Assembly (NCBI GenBank): GCA_017529865.1
Contig: JAFXNA010000001.1
Coordinates: forward strand, 1-64,000
Origin: Bacteroidaceae bacterium
GTDB taxonomy: Bacteria; Bacteroidota; Bacteroidia; Bacteroidales; Bacteroidaceae
Reading direction: 5' to 3'
DNA length: 64,000 bases
The notes below the pieces were generated by a model, which saw nothing but the letters and a program-made list of their open reading frames with translations, was not told the origin of the DNA and did no database searches. The position numbers and the translations under genes were made by a program. Shown here piece by piece: positions 48,964-58,500 of the stretch (the first letter of the stretch is position 1; each line of letters begins with the position of its first letter).

Positions 48964-48995
48964 CAAAGTTATACATTCTCTGTCAATCTGCCAAA
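48964..48995 (-). promoter_or_regulatory. trp operon promoter
   Basis: Minus-strand TTTG (48995-48992), 20-bp spacer, TAACTTTG (48971-48964): a full Bacteroidota -33/-7 promoter. Transcription would begin near 48957, giving a leader of about 200 nt before trpB. Confidence 0.8.
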
Positions 48996-49060
48996 TATTT
49001 TGCCAATTTTCTTTCGTTTTTTTATGATTTTAATGCCGAAAATCAATATTTTAACACAAA

Positions 49061-50122
49061 TCAAGCCTGTAATAGTTGAACATATAGTCGTATAGCTTGT
49101 TCGATTTCGTCAATCTTAATGTATTCGTCGGCAGTATGAGAACGCGCTGATTCACCTGGGCCTATCTTTACTGAAGGGAAAGGTAGAAGAGCTTGATTGG
49201 ACAGAGTAGGCGAACCAAATGGTTTCAGTCCGAGAGCGATGGTTTTCGCAATGAATGGATGCTCCGAATCAATGTATGATGAGTTGAGTCGGAATGAACG
49301 TGCGACAGCTGTCCCTTTGACATGATGTGCTATTTCATCGAATAGTTCTTGATTGGTGTAGCATTCATTGCTGCGTACATCAATAGTAAACTGACAATTA
49401 TCGGGCACCACATTATGTTGAGTTCCTGCATGGATGATGGTGACAGTTGTCTTAACAGGCCCAAGCAAAGGCGAGACCCTTTTAAACTGATGGTTTTCTA
49501 TCCACTGTATATCCTCTATTGCCTTATAGATGGCATTCACACCTTCGTTGCGGGCAGCATGGCCTGCAACTCCTTGTATGTTTACATCAATTACCATCAA
49601 TCCTTTTTCTGCAATTGCCGGTTGCATATTTGTGGGTTCGCCAACAATAGCGAAACTAATTGGCGGCAATAATGAGAGGATGCTTTCAATGCCGTTTTTA
49701 CCAGACACCTCTTCTTCGGATGAAGCAGAGAGAATAAGATTATACTGGGGATTTCCACCCATTTCATCGATAGTAAAGAATGCTTGCATCAGCGAAACAA
49801 GACTCGCTCCATCATCATTTGTACCTAATCCATAAAGTATCCCGCTATCCGTTTCTTCTGGAGAAAATGGGTCGTGTGTCCATCCACTGACAGGTTTCAC
49901 CGTATCTAGATGTGCATCAAGCAATATTGTAGGAAGTGCTTCGTTGAAACACTTGCATTTGGTCCAAATGTTATTCCCTGTTCTTGTTGGCTGATAGCCT
50001 TTTGCCTGCATGAACTGAAGAATCAAATCGGCTACTTTTTCCTCTTCTCTACTGAATGAGGGTATTGTAACCATTTGTTTCAACAATTGCACAGCTTCGT
50101 GAGTCTTATCCGTATAATTCAT
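49061..50122 (-). CDS. M20-family metallo-hydrolase (ArgE/DapE type)
   Basis: 353 residues from ATG 50122 (MNYTDKTHEAVQLL). Zinc site: LLDAHLDTVKPVSGW (HLD), LGTNDDGASLVSLMQAF (Asp bridging), SASSEEEVSGKNG (catalytic Glu), VGEPTNMQPAIAEKG, and a late His in ESARSHTADEYIKI. The dimerisation insert VAGHAARNEGVNAIYKA is present. Family members remove acyl groups from ornithine, lysine or diaminopimelate intermediates. In Bacteroidota this type often serves as N-acetyl/succinyl-ornithine deacylase, but no other arg gene is near. Confidence 0.85.
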   Translation of the reverse strand: MNYTDKTHEAVQLLKQMVTIPSFSREEEKVADLILQFMQAKGYQPTRTGNNIWTKCKCFNEALPTILLDAHLDTVKPVSGWTHDPFSPEETDSGILYGLGTNDDGASLVSLMQAFFTIDEMGGNPQYNLILSASSEEEVSGKNGIESILSLLPPISFAIVGEPTNMQPAIAEKGLMVIDVNIQGVAGHAARNEGVNAIYKAIEDIQWIENHQFKRVSPLLGPVKTTVTIIHAGTQHNVVPDNCQFTIDVRSNECYTNQELFDEIAHHVKGTAVARSFRLNSSYIDSEHPFIAKTIALGLKPFGSPTLSNQALLPFPSVKIGPGESARSHTADEYIKIDEIEQAIRLYVQLLQA

Positions 50123-50144
50123 CTGTTTTTTCGATTTAACGCTG

Positions 50145-50203
50145 CAAAAATACAAATTAATTATAAATCTTAAACTATAAATACCAATTATTTCGTAACT
50201 TTG
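50145..50203. promoter_or_regulatory. Divergent promoters (M20 gene / prfB) with heptads
   Basis: Minus-strand TATTTTTG (50145-50152) and plus-strand TAACTTTG (50196-50203). Between them are heptads TTATAAA TCTTAAA CTATAAA (50161-50181). Confidence 0.55.
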
Positions 50204-50221
50204 TGCTCAAATAAGTAGATT

Positions 50222-51337
50222 ATGATAACTATAGAACAACTGAAAGAGCTCAAAGACCGTGTAGATGCTCTGAATCACTATCTTGGCATTGAAGAGAAAA
50301 AGGTAGAATTAGAAGAGGAGCAATTGCGTACTCAGGCTCCAGACTTCTGGGATAATCCCAAGGATGCAGAAGCACAGATGAAAAAGGTGAAAGATATCCA
50401 AAAATGGATTGATGGATATAAAGAAGCCAAAACGGCAACAGACGAAGTGGAAGTTGCATTCGATTTTTACAAAGAGGAGATGATTACTGAAGCGGAGGTG
50501 GACGAAGCCTATACTTCTGCTTTATCGCTAATAGAAGGTCTTGAGTTGCGTAACATGCTACGCCAAGAAGCTGATGGCATGAGTGCTGTTTTGAAAATCA
50601 ATGCGGGAGCAGGGGGAACAGAGGCACAGGACTGGGCACAGATGCTGATGCGAATGTATCAACGTTGGGCAGAAGCCCATCAGTACAAGCTAACTATTAG
50701 CAACTTCCAAGACGGTGACGAAGCAGGTATCAAGACCGTTACAATGGAAATAGAGGGGGACACCGCTTACGGTTACCTAAAGAGTGAGAATGGTGTGCAC
50801 AGACTGGTACGAGTATCACCATACAATGCACAAGGGAAACGTATGACAAGTTTTGCCAGTGTATTTGTAACCCCGTTAGTAGACGATTCGATTGAGGTGG
50901 TTATTGATAAAAGCAAGTTGTCTTGGGATACATTCCGTTCAAGCGGTGCAGGTGGACAGAATGTCAACAAAGTTGAGACTGGCGTGAGGTTACGCTACCA
51001 ATATGTCGACCCTGATACTGGCGAAGAAGAAGAAATCCTGATTGAGAATACAGAAACACGCAAACAATTAGAGAACCGTGAGAATGCCCTCAGACTGTTA
51101 CGCTCACAACTCTATGATCGTGCCATGAAGAAAAGGATGGAAGCGCAAGCTAAAATCGAAGCGGGCAAGAAAAAGATTGAATGGGGAAGTCAGATTCGCA
51201 GTTATGTGTTTGACGATCGTCGTGTAAAAGACCATCGTACCAACTACCAGACATCGGATGTGACAGGCGTGATGGATGGAAAGATTGATGAATTTATCAA
51301 AGCATACCTGATGGAATTTGCAGATGCACCTGTATAA
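50222..51337 (+). CDS. prfB: Peptide chain release factor 2
   Basis: 371 residues in one uninterrupted frame. The GGQ motif is in SSGAGGQNVNKVETGVRL and the codon-recognition tripeptide region reads VRVSPYNAQGKR, with SPY in place of the usual SPF. The +1 programmed frameshift found at about codon 26 in many bacteria is absent: the segment DALNHYLGIEEKK is read straight through with no UGA. It releases peptides at UGA/UAA. ATG 50222 follows -7 box TAACTTTG. Confidence 0.96.
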   Translation: MITIEQLKELKDRVDALNHYLGIEEKKVELEEEQLRTQAPDFWDNPKDAEAQMKKVKDIQKWIDGYKEAKTATDEVEVAFDFYKEEMITEAEVDEAYTSALSLIEGLELRNMLRQEADGMSAVLKINAGAGGTEAQDWAQMLMRMYQRWAEAHQYKLTISNFQDGDEAGIKTVTMEIEGDTAYGYLKSENGVHRLVRVSPYNAQGKRMTSFASVFVTPLVDDSIEVVIDKSKLSWDTFRSSGAGGQNVNKVETGVRLRYQYVDPDTGEEEEILIENTETRKQLENRENALRLLRSQLYDRAMKKRMEAQAKIEAGKKKIEWGSQIRSYVFDDRRVKDHRTNYQTSDVTGVMDGKIDEFIKAYLMEFADAPV

Positions 51338-51349
51338 CCCCAACGAACC

Positions 51350-51838
51350 ATGCATACAGAAATCGAAAGAAAGTTTTTGGTAGTAGGCGAATTCAAACAT
51401 CTTGCCTATCAGCATTCGCATATCGAACAAGGTTACTTCGCTACAGACCCAGGCAGGACGGTGAGAATCAGGATACGCGACGACAAAGCATACCTCACAA
51501 TTAAAGGGCCGTCCATAAACCAAGGATTAAGCCGATATGAATTCGAGACAGAGATTCCCTTAGATGATGCAAAGATGATGATGACGATGTGTCTGCCAGG
51601 TCAGATTGTAAAAGATCGTTATCTGGTCAGAAGCGGCAAGCACATCATAGAAGTAGATGAGTTTGCTGGCGCCAATACAGGCCTGATCGTTGCAGAGATA
51701 GAACTGGAGAGTGAGAACGAGGAGTATGAGAAACCCGATTTCTTGGGTCGGGAGGTAACAGGTGACGTAAAGTATTACAACAAGTATTTAAGCAAACATC
51801 CATATAACAGTTGGAATGAAGTGGATACGACGATATAA
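51350..51838 (+). CDS. CYTH-domain protein (triphosphate tunnel family)
   Basis: 162 residues. MHTEIERKFLVVGE contains the ExExK signature; RTVRIRIRDDKAYLTIKGP, YEFETEIPLDDAKMM, IVKDRYLV, EVDEFAGANTGLIVAEIELESE follow, the beta-barrel tunnel residues. Members hydrolyse triphosphate or act as adenylate cyclase (CyaB). Bacterial short forms are mostly inorganic triphosphatases. 12 bp after prfB; overlaps the next gene by 23 bp. Confidence 0.9.
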   Translation: MHTEIERKFLVVGEFKHLAYQHSHIEQGYFATDPGRTVRIRIRDDKAYLTIKGPSINQGLSRYEFETEIPLDDAKMMMTMCLPGQIVKDRYLVRSGKHIIEVDEFAGANTGLIVAEIELESENEEYEKPDFLGREVTGDVKYYNKYLSKHPYNSWNEVDTTI

Positions 51839-52208
51839 GTATTCCGTTTTGGTGGCATTGGCAATCATCATTCTGAGTACGATACCCATTCCAGAAGTCA
51901 AACCATTGGAAGGTGTACCCTTGATAGACAAATGGGTACATTTCGTGATGTATGCTTCATTGAGTATCGCCATGTGGATAGACCAAAAGAATGCCCACCA
52001 GCCACTCTCGCCATCATTCTATCTATGGATGATTGTACTTCCTTCATGCTTAGGCGGTATCTTGGAACTTGTACAGGCTTATCTCACCACTTGCCGGTCT
52101 GGCGAATGGTTGGATGTAATTGCAGATACGATAGGAGCAGTTATTGGAACTGTTGGATGCTTTATAATAGGTTTGATATGGAACAGGAAAACTTTGGCAC
52201 AAAAATAG
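51816..52208 (+). CDS. VanZ-family membrane protein
   Basis: 130 residues with four hydrophobic segments: SVLVALAIIILSTIPIP, WVHFVMYASLSIAMWI, WMIVLPSCLGGILELVQAY, DVIADTIGAVIGTVGCFIIGLI. The pattern IPEVKPLEGVPLIDKWVHFVMY and ELVQAYLTTCRSGEWLDVIADTIGA is diagnostic of the VanZ fold. Function unknown; relatives give low teicoplanin resistance. It overlaps both neighbours, so it is part of prfB-CYTH-vanZ-SNF. Confidence 0.85.
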   Translation: MKWIRRYKYSVLVALAIIILSTIPIPEVKPLEGVPLIDKWVHFVMYASLSIAMWIDQKNAHQPLSPSFYLWMIVLPSCLGGILELVQAYLTTCRSGEWLDVIADTIGAVIGTVGCFIIGLIWNRKTLAQK

Positions 52209-53527
52209 GAGCCATACTTGCAGCAGCCGGCTCAGCTGTAGGTTTAGGCAACATTTGGCGATTCCCCACAGAAACGGGTAATAATGGTGGAGCAGCATTC
52301 CTATTAATATATATAGGATTCATGTTGTTTTTAGGTGTTCCGATTATGGTATCCGAGTTTGTGATCGGGCGTCATAGCCAGACCAGTGTGACCCAGTCGT
52401 TCTTCAAGATGAGTGGCGGAAAGAAAGGCTGGAAGCTAATGGGACTTATCCCTGTCGTTGCAGGCTTTCTCGTACTCAGCTATTATGCCGTAGTGGCAGG
52501 ATGGACATTGTATTATGCTTTCTTAGCCGGTATCGACGGTTTCGCAGGTAAGACTCCCGATGAAATCGGTACCGCCTTTCAGTCCTTCTGCGCCGATCCT
52601 CTCAACCCACTCATTTGGATGGCCATCATTCTTGTCATCAATGGCATGATCGTTGCATTAGGAGTCAAGAAAGGAATCGAACGAGGCGCGAAAATCATGA
52701 TGCCACTCCTGTTCATCTTTATCATAATCCTTGTGGCTTGTTCATTTACGCTACCTGGTGCAGAAGCAGGACTACAGTTTCTGTTTCACCCGGATTTCTC
52801 AAAAGTAACAGGTCAGACCCTACTCAACGCGATGGGACAAGCATTTTTCTCCCTGAGCGTGGGACTTTGTTGTCTTTGCACCTACGCCACATACTTCAAG
52901 AAAGACGTCAACCTGATGCAAGACGGATTGCAAGTAGCAACAATAGACACGCTGGTAGCCGTTTGTGCCGGTCTCATCATCTTTCCTGCCGTATTCTCTA
53001 TTTCGGGACTCGCACCATCACAAGGTCCTTCACTCGTCTTTGTTACATTACCAAATGTGTTTCAGCAGGCATTCGGCAGTTCGCTCGTAGCCTATATCTT
53101 CTCCCTATGTTTCTATCTGCTCCTGGTGATGGCAGCTCTTACATCTTCCATATCAATGTTGGAAATGATTGTTGCCTATTTCTACCAGGAACGACACATC
53201 AGCCGCCCCGTTGCATCCATCGGAGCCACCATCGTTTGCCTGATACTTGGAGCTTTCTGTTCGCTCTCCTTCGGAATATGGCAAGATGTAACGATATTCG
53301 GGATGGGATTCTTCGACCTGTTCGACTTCATCGTTGCCAAACTGATTATGCCCATCGGCGGAATGCTGATATGTGTATTCTTGGGTTGGGTCGTTGATGA
53401 AAAAGTGCTCCGTGCCGAGATCACCAATAAGGGAACACTTCGCGCCCCCTATTATCCCGTCTTCCGCTTCATCATCCGCTACCTCGCCCCCATCTGCATT
53501 CTACTGATATTCATCAGCCAGTTGTGA
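52178..53527 (+). CDS. Neurotransmitter:sodium symporter (SNF/LeuT family)
   Basis: 449 residues from ATG 52178 (MEQENFGTKIGAILAAAGSA); the open frame reaches back to 51932 but those codons lie inside vanZ. About 11-12 membrane helices, fewer than eukaryotic relatives. The TM1 motif AAAGSAVGLGNIWRFPTETGNNGGAAFLLIY is the unwound sodium/substrate-binding segment of LeuT-type carriers. Probably an amino-acid importer driven by sodium. Overlaps vanZ by 31 bp. Confidence 0.93.
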   Translation: MEQENFGTKIGAILAAAGSAVGLGNIWRFPTETGNNGGAAFLLIYIGFMLFLGVPIMVSEFVIGRHSQTSVTQSFFKMSGGKKGWKLMGLIPVVAGFLVLSYYAVVAGWTLYYAFLAGIDGFAGKTPDEIGTAFQSFCADPLNPLIWMAIILVINGMIVALGVKKGIERGAKIMMPLLFIFIIILVACSFTLPGAEAGLQFLFHPDFSKVTGQTLLNAMGQAFFSLSVGLCCLCTYATYFKKDVNLMQDGLQVATIDTLVAVCAGLIIFPAVFSISGLAPSQGPSLVFVTLPNVFQQAFGSSLVAYIFSLCFYLLLVMAALTSSISMLEMIVAYFYQERHISRPVASIGATIVCLILGAFCSLSFGIWQDVTIFGMGFFDLFDFIVAKLIMPIGGMLICVFLGWVVDEKVLRAEITNKGTLRAPYYPVFRFIIRYLAPICILLIFISQL

Positions 53528-53658
53528 TTAAGTCCGTCCTTCATAGGAAAAGCGGTCTAATTTCTTTCGAAAATACTATCAAATATGAAACATATTGCCT
53601 TTTGTTACGAATTTGACCTCTAATGTTTCATTCCTGCAATTCTCTCTCGATAAAAACG

Positions 53659-53860
53659 AGTAATTTTGCAGCGTCAAACAAAAAACATTCTTTGTTGGTT
53701 ACCATCCAAGGAAGCAACTTAAGAGAGTTTACATGATATGGTTAGTAATAAGATAATTTGTGATGGCACCTATCAAGTTTTTCATAGTTAGATTAGTTAA
53801 TAGATTAGTTAATGTAGTTAGAAATTGCCCGATGTCGAGAGACATGGGGCAATTTCTTTT
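53659..53860 (+). ncRNA. Candidate small transcript between promoter and terminator
   Basis: TAATTTTG (53659-53666) begins a region whose first bases TTTGCAGCGTCAAACAAA equal those at the promoter 19412, and a strong terminator closes it at 53820-53860. About 190 nt, no convincing ORF: a 36-codon frame from ATG 53763 runs through the terminator stem. It contains a direct repeat AGATTAGTTAAT. No clear -33 box. This is most of the 366-bp gap between the SNF and AMP-binding genes; 53528-53658 shows nothing recognisable. Confidence 0.4.
53820..53860 (+). terminator. Strong intrinsic terminator
   Basis: AGAAATTGCCC (53820-53830) and GGGCAATTTCT (53846-53856) form an 11-bp stem with an inner ATGTC-GAGA-GACAT helix, then TTTTC. 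Confidence 0.85.
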
Positions 53861-53893
53861 CATAGAGTGGTGATATGCTGCTTCAGTTTGGTT

Positions 53894-55513
53894 TTACTGA
53901 TACAAAAAGCGTTTGATACTCATCTTTGGTGTCTTTTCGAAGGGAACGTCAACGAGTTCTACTTCGTTTATCTTGCTATAAGAAGGAAGTGACTTGTTGG
54001 CGGTGGCACGGATGAGATCGGGGAGTCCTGCCTTGGTGGTAGTGTCAATGTCTTCGGGTAACTCGGCATATACGAGAGCGACTATCTTTCCCTTGCGTTC
54101 TACTACAACTGATTCGCTCACATAGGGGCAACCCGACAACACGGCTTCCAACTCTTCGGGATAGATGTTTTGTCCAGAGGAGTTCAGAATCATCGACTTG
54201 ATGCGACCTCGGATGAAGATGTTGTTCTCCGCATCGACAAGACCCAGATCACCTGTACGGAACCATCCGTCTTCAGTGAACGATGCAGCATTGGCTTCTG
54301 GATTCTTATAATAGCCAATAGTCATGTTAGCTCCTCGTACTTGTATTTCTCCCGGAATATTCCTCGGGTCTTCGGAATTGATTCGAAGGTCGTGGACGGG
54401 CTTTCCGCATGAGCCAGGTACGAATTCCGAACACCACTCAAAGCCTAACAGCGGGCAGGCTTCTGTCATTCCATAGCCAACTGTATAGGGCAAATGAATC
54501 TTACTGAAGCATTCTTCAACCTCTGGCTTCAGTGCGGCACCTCCCATGATGAAGCCGCGTACCTGACCTCCAAATGCTGCCATTAGCTTTTTGCGAATGA
54601 TCTTGTAAATCAAGTTTCGTGCCTGAGGAATGGCTAACAGCCATTTCTGCTTGTCGAGTGCCGGCTTGATAGAATTGGCATACACCTTCTCCATCACTAA
54701 GGGTACTGTAACCACCATATAGGGTTTCACTTCCTGCATCGCTTTGAGAAGCGTTGAGGGTGAAGGTGTTTTACCAAGGAAATAAACTGTGACACCATCA
54801 ACATTAGGATGGATGAACTCGATGGCCAGTCCGTACATGTGTGCCATGGGGAGCATGGATACAACGGTCTCTCCGGGTTTATTAGGGAAATGGCTGTTGC
54901 TGAATTCATCTGTATCGGAAATGGCACCATAGGTGAGCATCACTCCTTTGGGAACACCAGTCGTTCCTGATGTGTAGTTGATAATGGCCAGTTTGTCCAT
55001 ATTATCCGTAGGATAGGACAGCTGTTCCTTCGCTATTCCGGTAGGATACTGAAGTGTATAGGCCTTCTCACGATTCTTCCAGGCTTCGGCTACAGTCTCA
55101 TCGCGATGCCAAAGCATAGTGCCGTCCTTCACATTGATGGCTGCCTTGAGGTTTGACATCTGTTCGGGGTTCAATTTTTCCCATATTTCCTTGTCGGTGA
55201 ATAGCAGTACGCTGTCGGAGTGGTGTGTAAAGGTAGAAATAGCACTTGGATGGAAGTCGGCAAGAAGCGGAACGACAACACATTCGTTGACATTGATGTC
55301 CCAGAATGTCATTGCCCAACGTGCACAGTTGCGTGCGCAAATGGCAATCTTACTGCGCTTCGTGATACCGGCTTCGGAGAGGAAAATCCGAAACAGTTCG
55401 ATGCTTTTTGCCACATCGGCATACGTAAAGGAATCACCCTTATAGTCACAGAGTGCTTTTTGGTCCCATTGCTGGCGAATGGTTTCTTCCAATGTCTTTA
55501 GATAATGTTTCAT
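53894..55513 (-). CDS. AMP-binding ligase (long-chain acyl-CoA synthetase type)
   Basis: 539 residues. ATP motif INYTSGTTGVPKGVMLTYGAI; YGMTEACPLLGFE; GWFRTGDLGLVDAENNIFIRGRIKSMILNSSGQNIYPEELE with the hinge Asp and the FIRGRIKS segment; catalytic Lys in the C-terminal EKTPKMSIKRFLY. It activates a fatty acid or similar carboxylate to an adenylate and thioester. It is an isolated leftward gene whose partner cannot be inferred; the HTCS regulator starts upstream in the same direction with a 25-bp gap. Confidence 0.9.
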   Translation of the reverse strand: MKHYLKTLEETIRQQWDQKALCDYKGDSFTYADVAKSIELFRIFLSEAGITKRSKIAICARNCARWAMTFWDINVNECVVVPLLADFHPSAISTFTHHSDSVLLFTDKEIWEKLNPEQMSNLKAAINVKDGTMLWHRDETVAEAWKNREKAYTLQYPTGIAKEQLSYPTDNMDKLAIINYTSGTTGVPKGVMLTYGAISDTDEFSNSHFPNKPGETVVSMLPMAHMYGLAIEFIHPNVDGVTVYFLGKTPSPSTLLKAMQEVKPYMVVTVPLVMEKVYANSIKPALDKQKWLLAIPQARNLIYKIIRKKLMAAFGGQVRGFIMGGAALKPEVEECFSKIHLPYTVGYGMTEACPLLGFEWCSEFVPGSCGKPVHDLRINSEDPRNIPGEIQVRGANMTIGYYKNPEANAASFTEDGWFRTGDLGLVDAENNIFIRGRIKSMILNSSGQNIYPEELEAVLSGCPYVSESVVVERKGKIVALVYAELPEDIDTTTKAGLPDLIRATANKSLPSYSKINEVELVDVPFEKTPKMSIKRFLYQ

Positions 55514-55538
55514 TGTCTTCTATTTTTGATAATTGATG

Positions 55539-58500
55539 TCACACCTTGCTAGGTGTCACACCAAACATGTCTTTAAACGACTGACTGAATGTATGGCGGT
55601 CATTATACCCTACTGCTTCGATAACTTCGATGACTGAATAGCGATGTTGCTGCAAGAGCCTGTAGGCATGTTTCAGCTTCACTGACTTGATGAAGTCGAG
55701 CGGTGTGTCGCCTGTGACAGAACGTAGTTTACGAGTAAGGGTGGATCGACTCATACAGAGTTCGGATGCAAGGAACTCCACGTCTAACTGTGGGCTACTA
55801 ATGTTCTGCTGAACGATGGTGATGGCTTTCTCAATAAAGTCACGGTCGATGTCGGAAACCTCCAACTGTTCTGCAGACAGAGTCTCGGGATTCTGACGGA
55901 AGGCTTGCTGACGCAACTGACGTTGGTTCCACAAATTGGTGAGCAAGGCATTCAATACCTTCGATTCGAATGGCTTCGGCAGATAGGCATCTGCACCTGC
56001 ATTATATGACTCCACCTGATTCTCACTGGAAATCATGGCTGTTAGCATCACGATAATCAAGTGGCTGGTATCGATATTTCCTTTCAGTTCGCGACACAAG
56101 GTCAGTCCGTCCATATCGGGCATACTGATATCGGACACTACGAACTGCAGCTCGGGATGTTGTTTGACAACCTCGAGTGCCTCACGGCCGTTTGAAGCCG
56201 TAAATGTGTGGTATTGCTTCGAGAGCAATTCGTCGAGTGCGGTCAGCATGTCCACATTATCCTCTACAATCAGCAGCGACAGGTCGGTAGCTGGATTGCG
56301 ACTGATGTGCATCTGGGTGATTTCCTTCTTCAGCAGACCTATTTGCTCGTCTTGTTTCCTATCTTTGATTTCGAGCGACGAATAGGCTTCACGATTGATG
56401 GGGAACTGGATGGTGAAAGTAGAACCATGTCCACGTTGACTCTGCACTTGGATTGAGCCATGATGTAGCTCTATCAGGTCTTTTGTCAATGACAACCCGA
56501 TGCCGTTTGATGTCAGATTGACGCCTCGGCCTCGTGCCATTGGTTGAGAAATGTAGAATGGACTGAATATCTTCTGCAGATCGCGTGAATCAATACCGAA
56601 ACCTTCGTCCACTACCGAAACGCTCACAGTCTGTGAGTTGAGCATTTGCAGACGAATCGTTACTTTGGTGTTAGAATTCGAATATTTGATGGCATTCGAC
56701 ACCAGATTGAAGAGCACCTTATCAATCTTATCCACATCGAAATAGCCAATGATATCCTTTACGGGTTTCTCAATGTTGATCTGAATCTGTTTGCTCTGAG
56801 CCAACGGGATGAAACTCTCTTTACAACGTTGGTCAATGAGCTGACTGAGATTTCCCTGTTCGACATATAGCTTTAGGTTGCCAGTCTCAACCTTGCGGAA
56901 ATCAAGAATCTGCTGCAACAAGTGTTTCAGTCGTGAAATGTTCGAATTAATCATCATACGCTTCTCCTCTTGTACAGCATCTGTTGGTTCGAAACTCTCA
57001 TTGATACTCGATATGACAGCAAGTGGGGTCAACAATTCGTGTGAGATATTCGTGAAATAGCTCAATTTGGTTTGTACCAACTGCTCTGCAATCTGTTTTT
57101 CATTACGTAACTGAACTCGTTGCTGATAACGATAGGCGGCATAGAGGATGATTGCAATTACAAGCAAGGCGTAGCAGATGTATGCCACAATCGTTTCGTA
57201 CCATGCTGGCTGACAATAGATCTGTAGTTCTGTGAAGTGTTCATCCCAAATGCCGTTCTCATCAATGGTTTTCACTTGGAAGGTATAATTTCCCTTAGAC
57301 AAATTGCTGTAGATGGCTTCGTTCTTTCCTGGCACCAGATAAATCCACTCATCGTTCAAGCCCAACAGACGATAAGCATAGCGAGTTGTAGCTGAGTTCA
57401 GAATATTGAGGTTTGAAAAACTGATTTCGATATTTCTGTCGTCAGGATAGAGGATGAACTTGTCTTGATGGCGAAGGGAGTCGAACCAGATACTGTTGTT
57501 TGCCGAACGGATGTCGGTAATATATACCTTGGCCTGAGATGCTACAGATGAAGCATCTTCCTGACGTTCGCCCGACATCACTGAAGTATTTACTGCCATT
57601 ATGCCAGGTATACCTCCAAAATAAATCGTCTGATGTGCCTGATCGTAATGTATGGAATGTGGCAGAATGCGCTGTAAATGTACGTTTTCATCGGCTGTTG
57701 AGATGCTGTGAAGTGCATTTGTCTGAGGGTTGTAAATACGTATCTGTTGATTGGATATGACCCACAGATTGTGGTGGTTGTCAACAATGATATCGTTCAC
57801 GACACCTCCCTCCATGCCACAGTTCGTGGTGAAGTCTGCAAATGTGCGGTTCTGGATGTCGAAGTTCTTGATACGTCCGTCAGATGTAGCCACCCAAAGA
57901 TGTCCATTGCCTGCATCTGCAATTGAATTGATACCGAATTCTGTTGTCGTACGGTCCAGTTTGCTCTTGTCATAACGAATCAACTCTCCGTCTTTCATAG
58001 CCAACCACACCTGATGGTTGCTGGTGAAAGTAATGGCGGACACCAACCCTTCAATCTGCGGAATACGACGTACGACACCATTGGTTACATTATATTGATA
58101 TAATCCATGCTCTGCTCCTATCCACAAGGTACCATTCTCATCCTCTTTCATACATTCAATCTCGCCCGATTCCTCCGTATAGTTATTCAAATCTATCGAT
58201 TTCATCGGTTTCAAAAGCATACCCTGACGTTGCAGACAGATGATACGATTGCCATAGAACGCCGCCCATATCGCATTTGGGAACCGAGCTGGTGAAATGC
58301 ACCTGATTTGATATAGCTGTAAAGCTCGTAGTGCAGGGTTATCGTAGTAATGTGTCACCTCCGAGGTAGCAGGATTATAGAGGTACAAGCCTTTTCTGTC
58401 CTGATAAATCCAGAAGATGTCATCATCATCCTTGAACATCTGTAGTACAGCAGGCACAGGAACGGCTTTTTGTTGGAAGGCATTGATGTCAATCTCAGAG

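Noticed and set aside
48649..49095. 148-codon plus-strand ORF over the trp leader
   Set aside because: It runs antisense through the trpB start, attenuator and promoter; its residues are the complement of those elements.
53763..53873. 36-codon ORF MAPIKFFIVRLVNRL in the SNF/AMP-ligase gap
   Set aside because: It reads through the terminator stem, has no start-site signal and no recognisable relatives.
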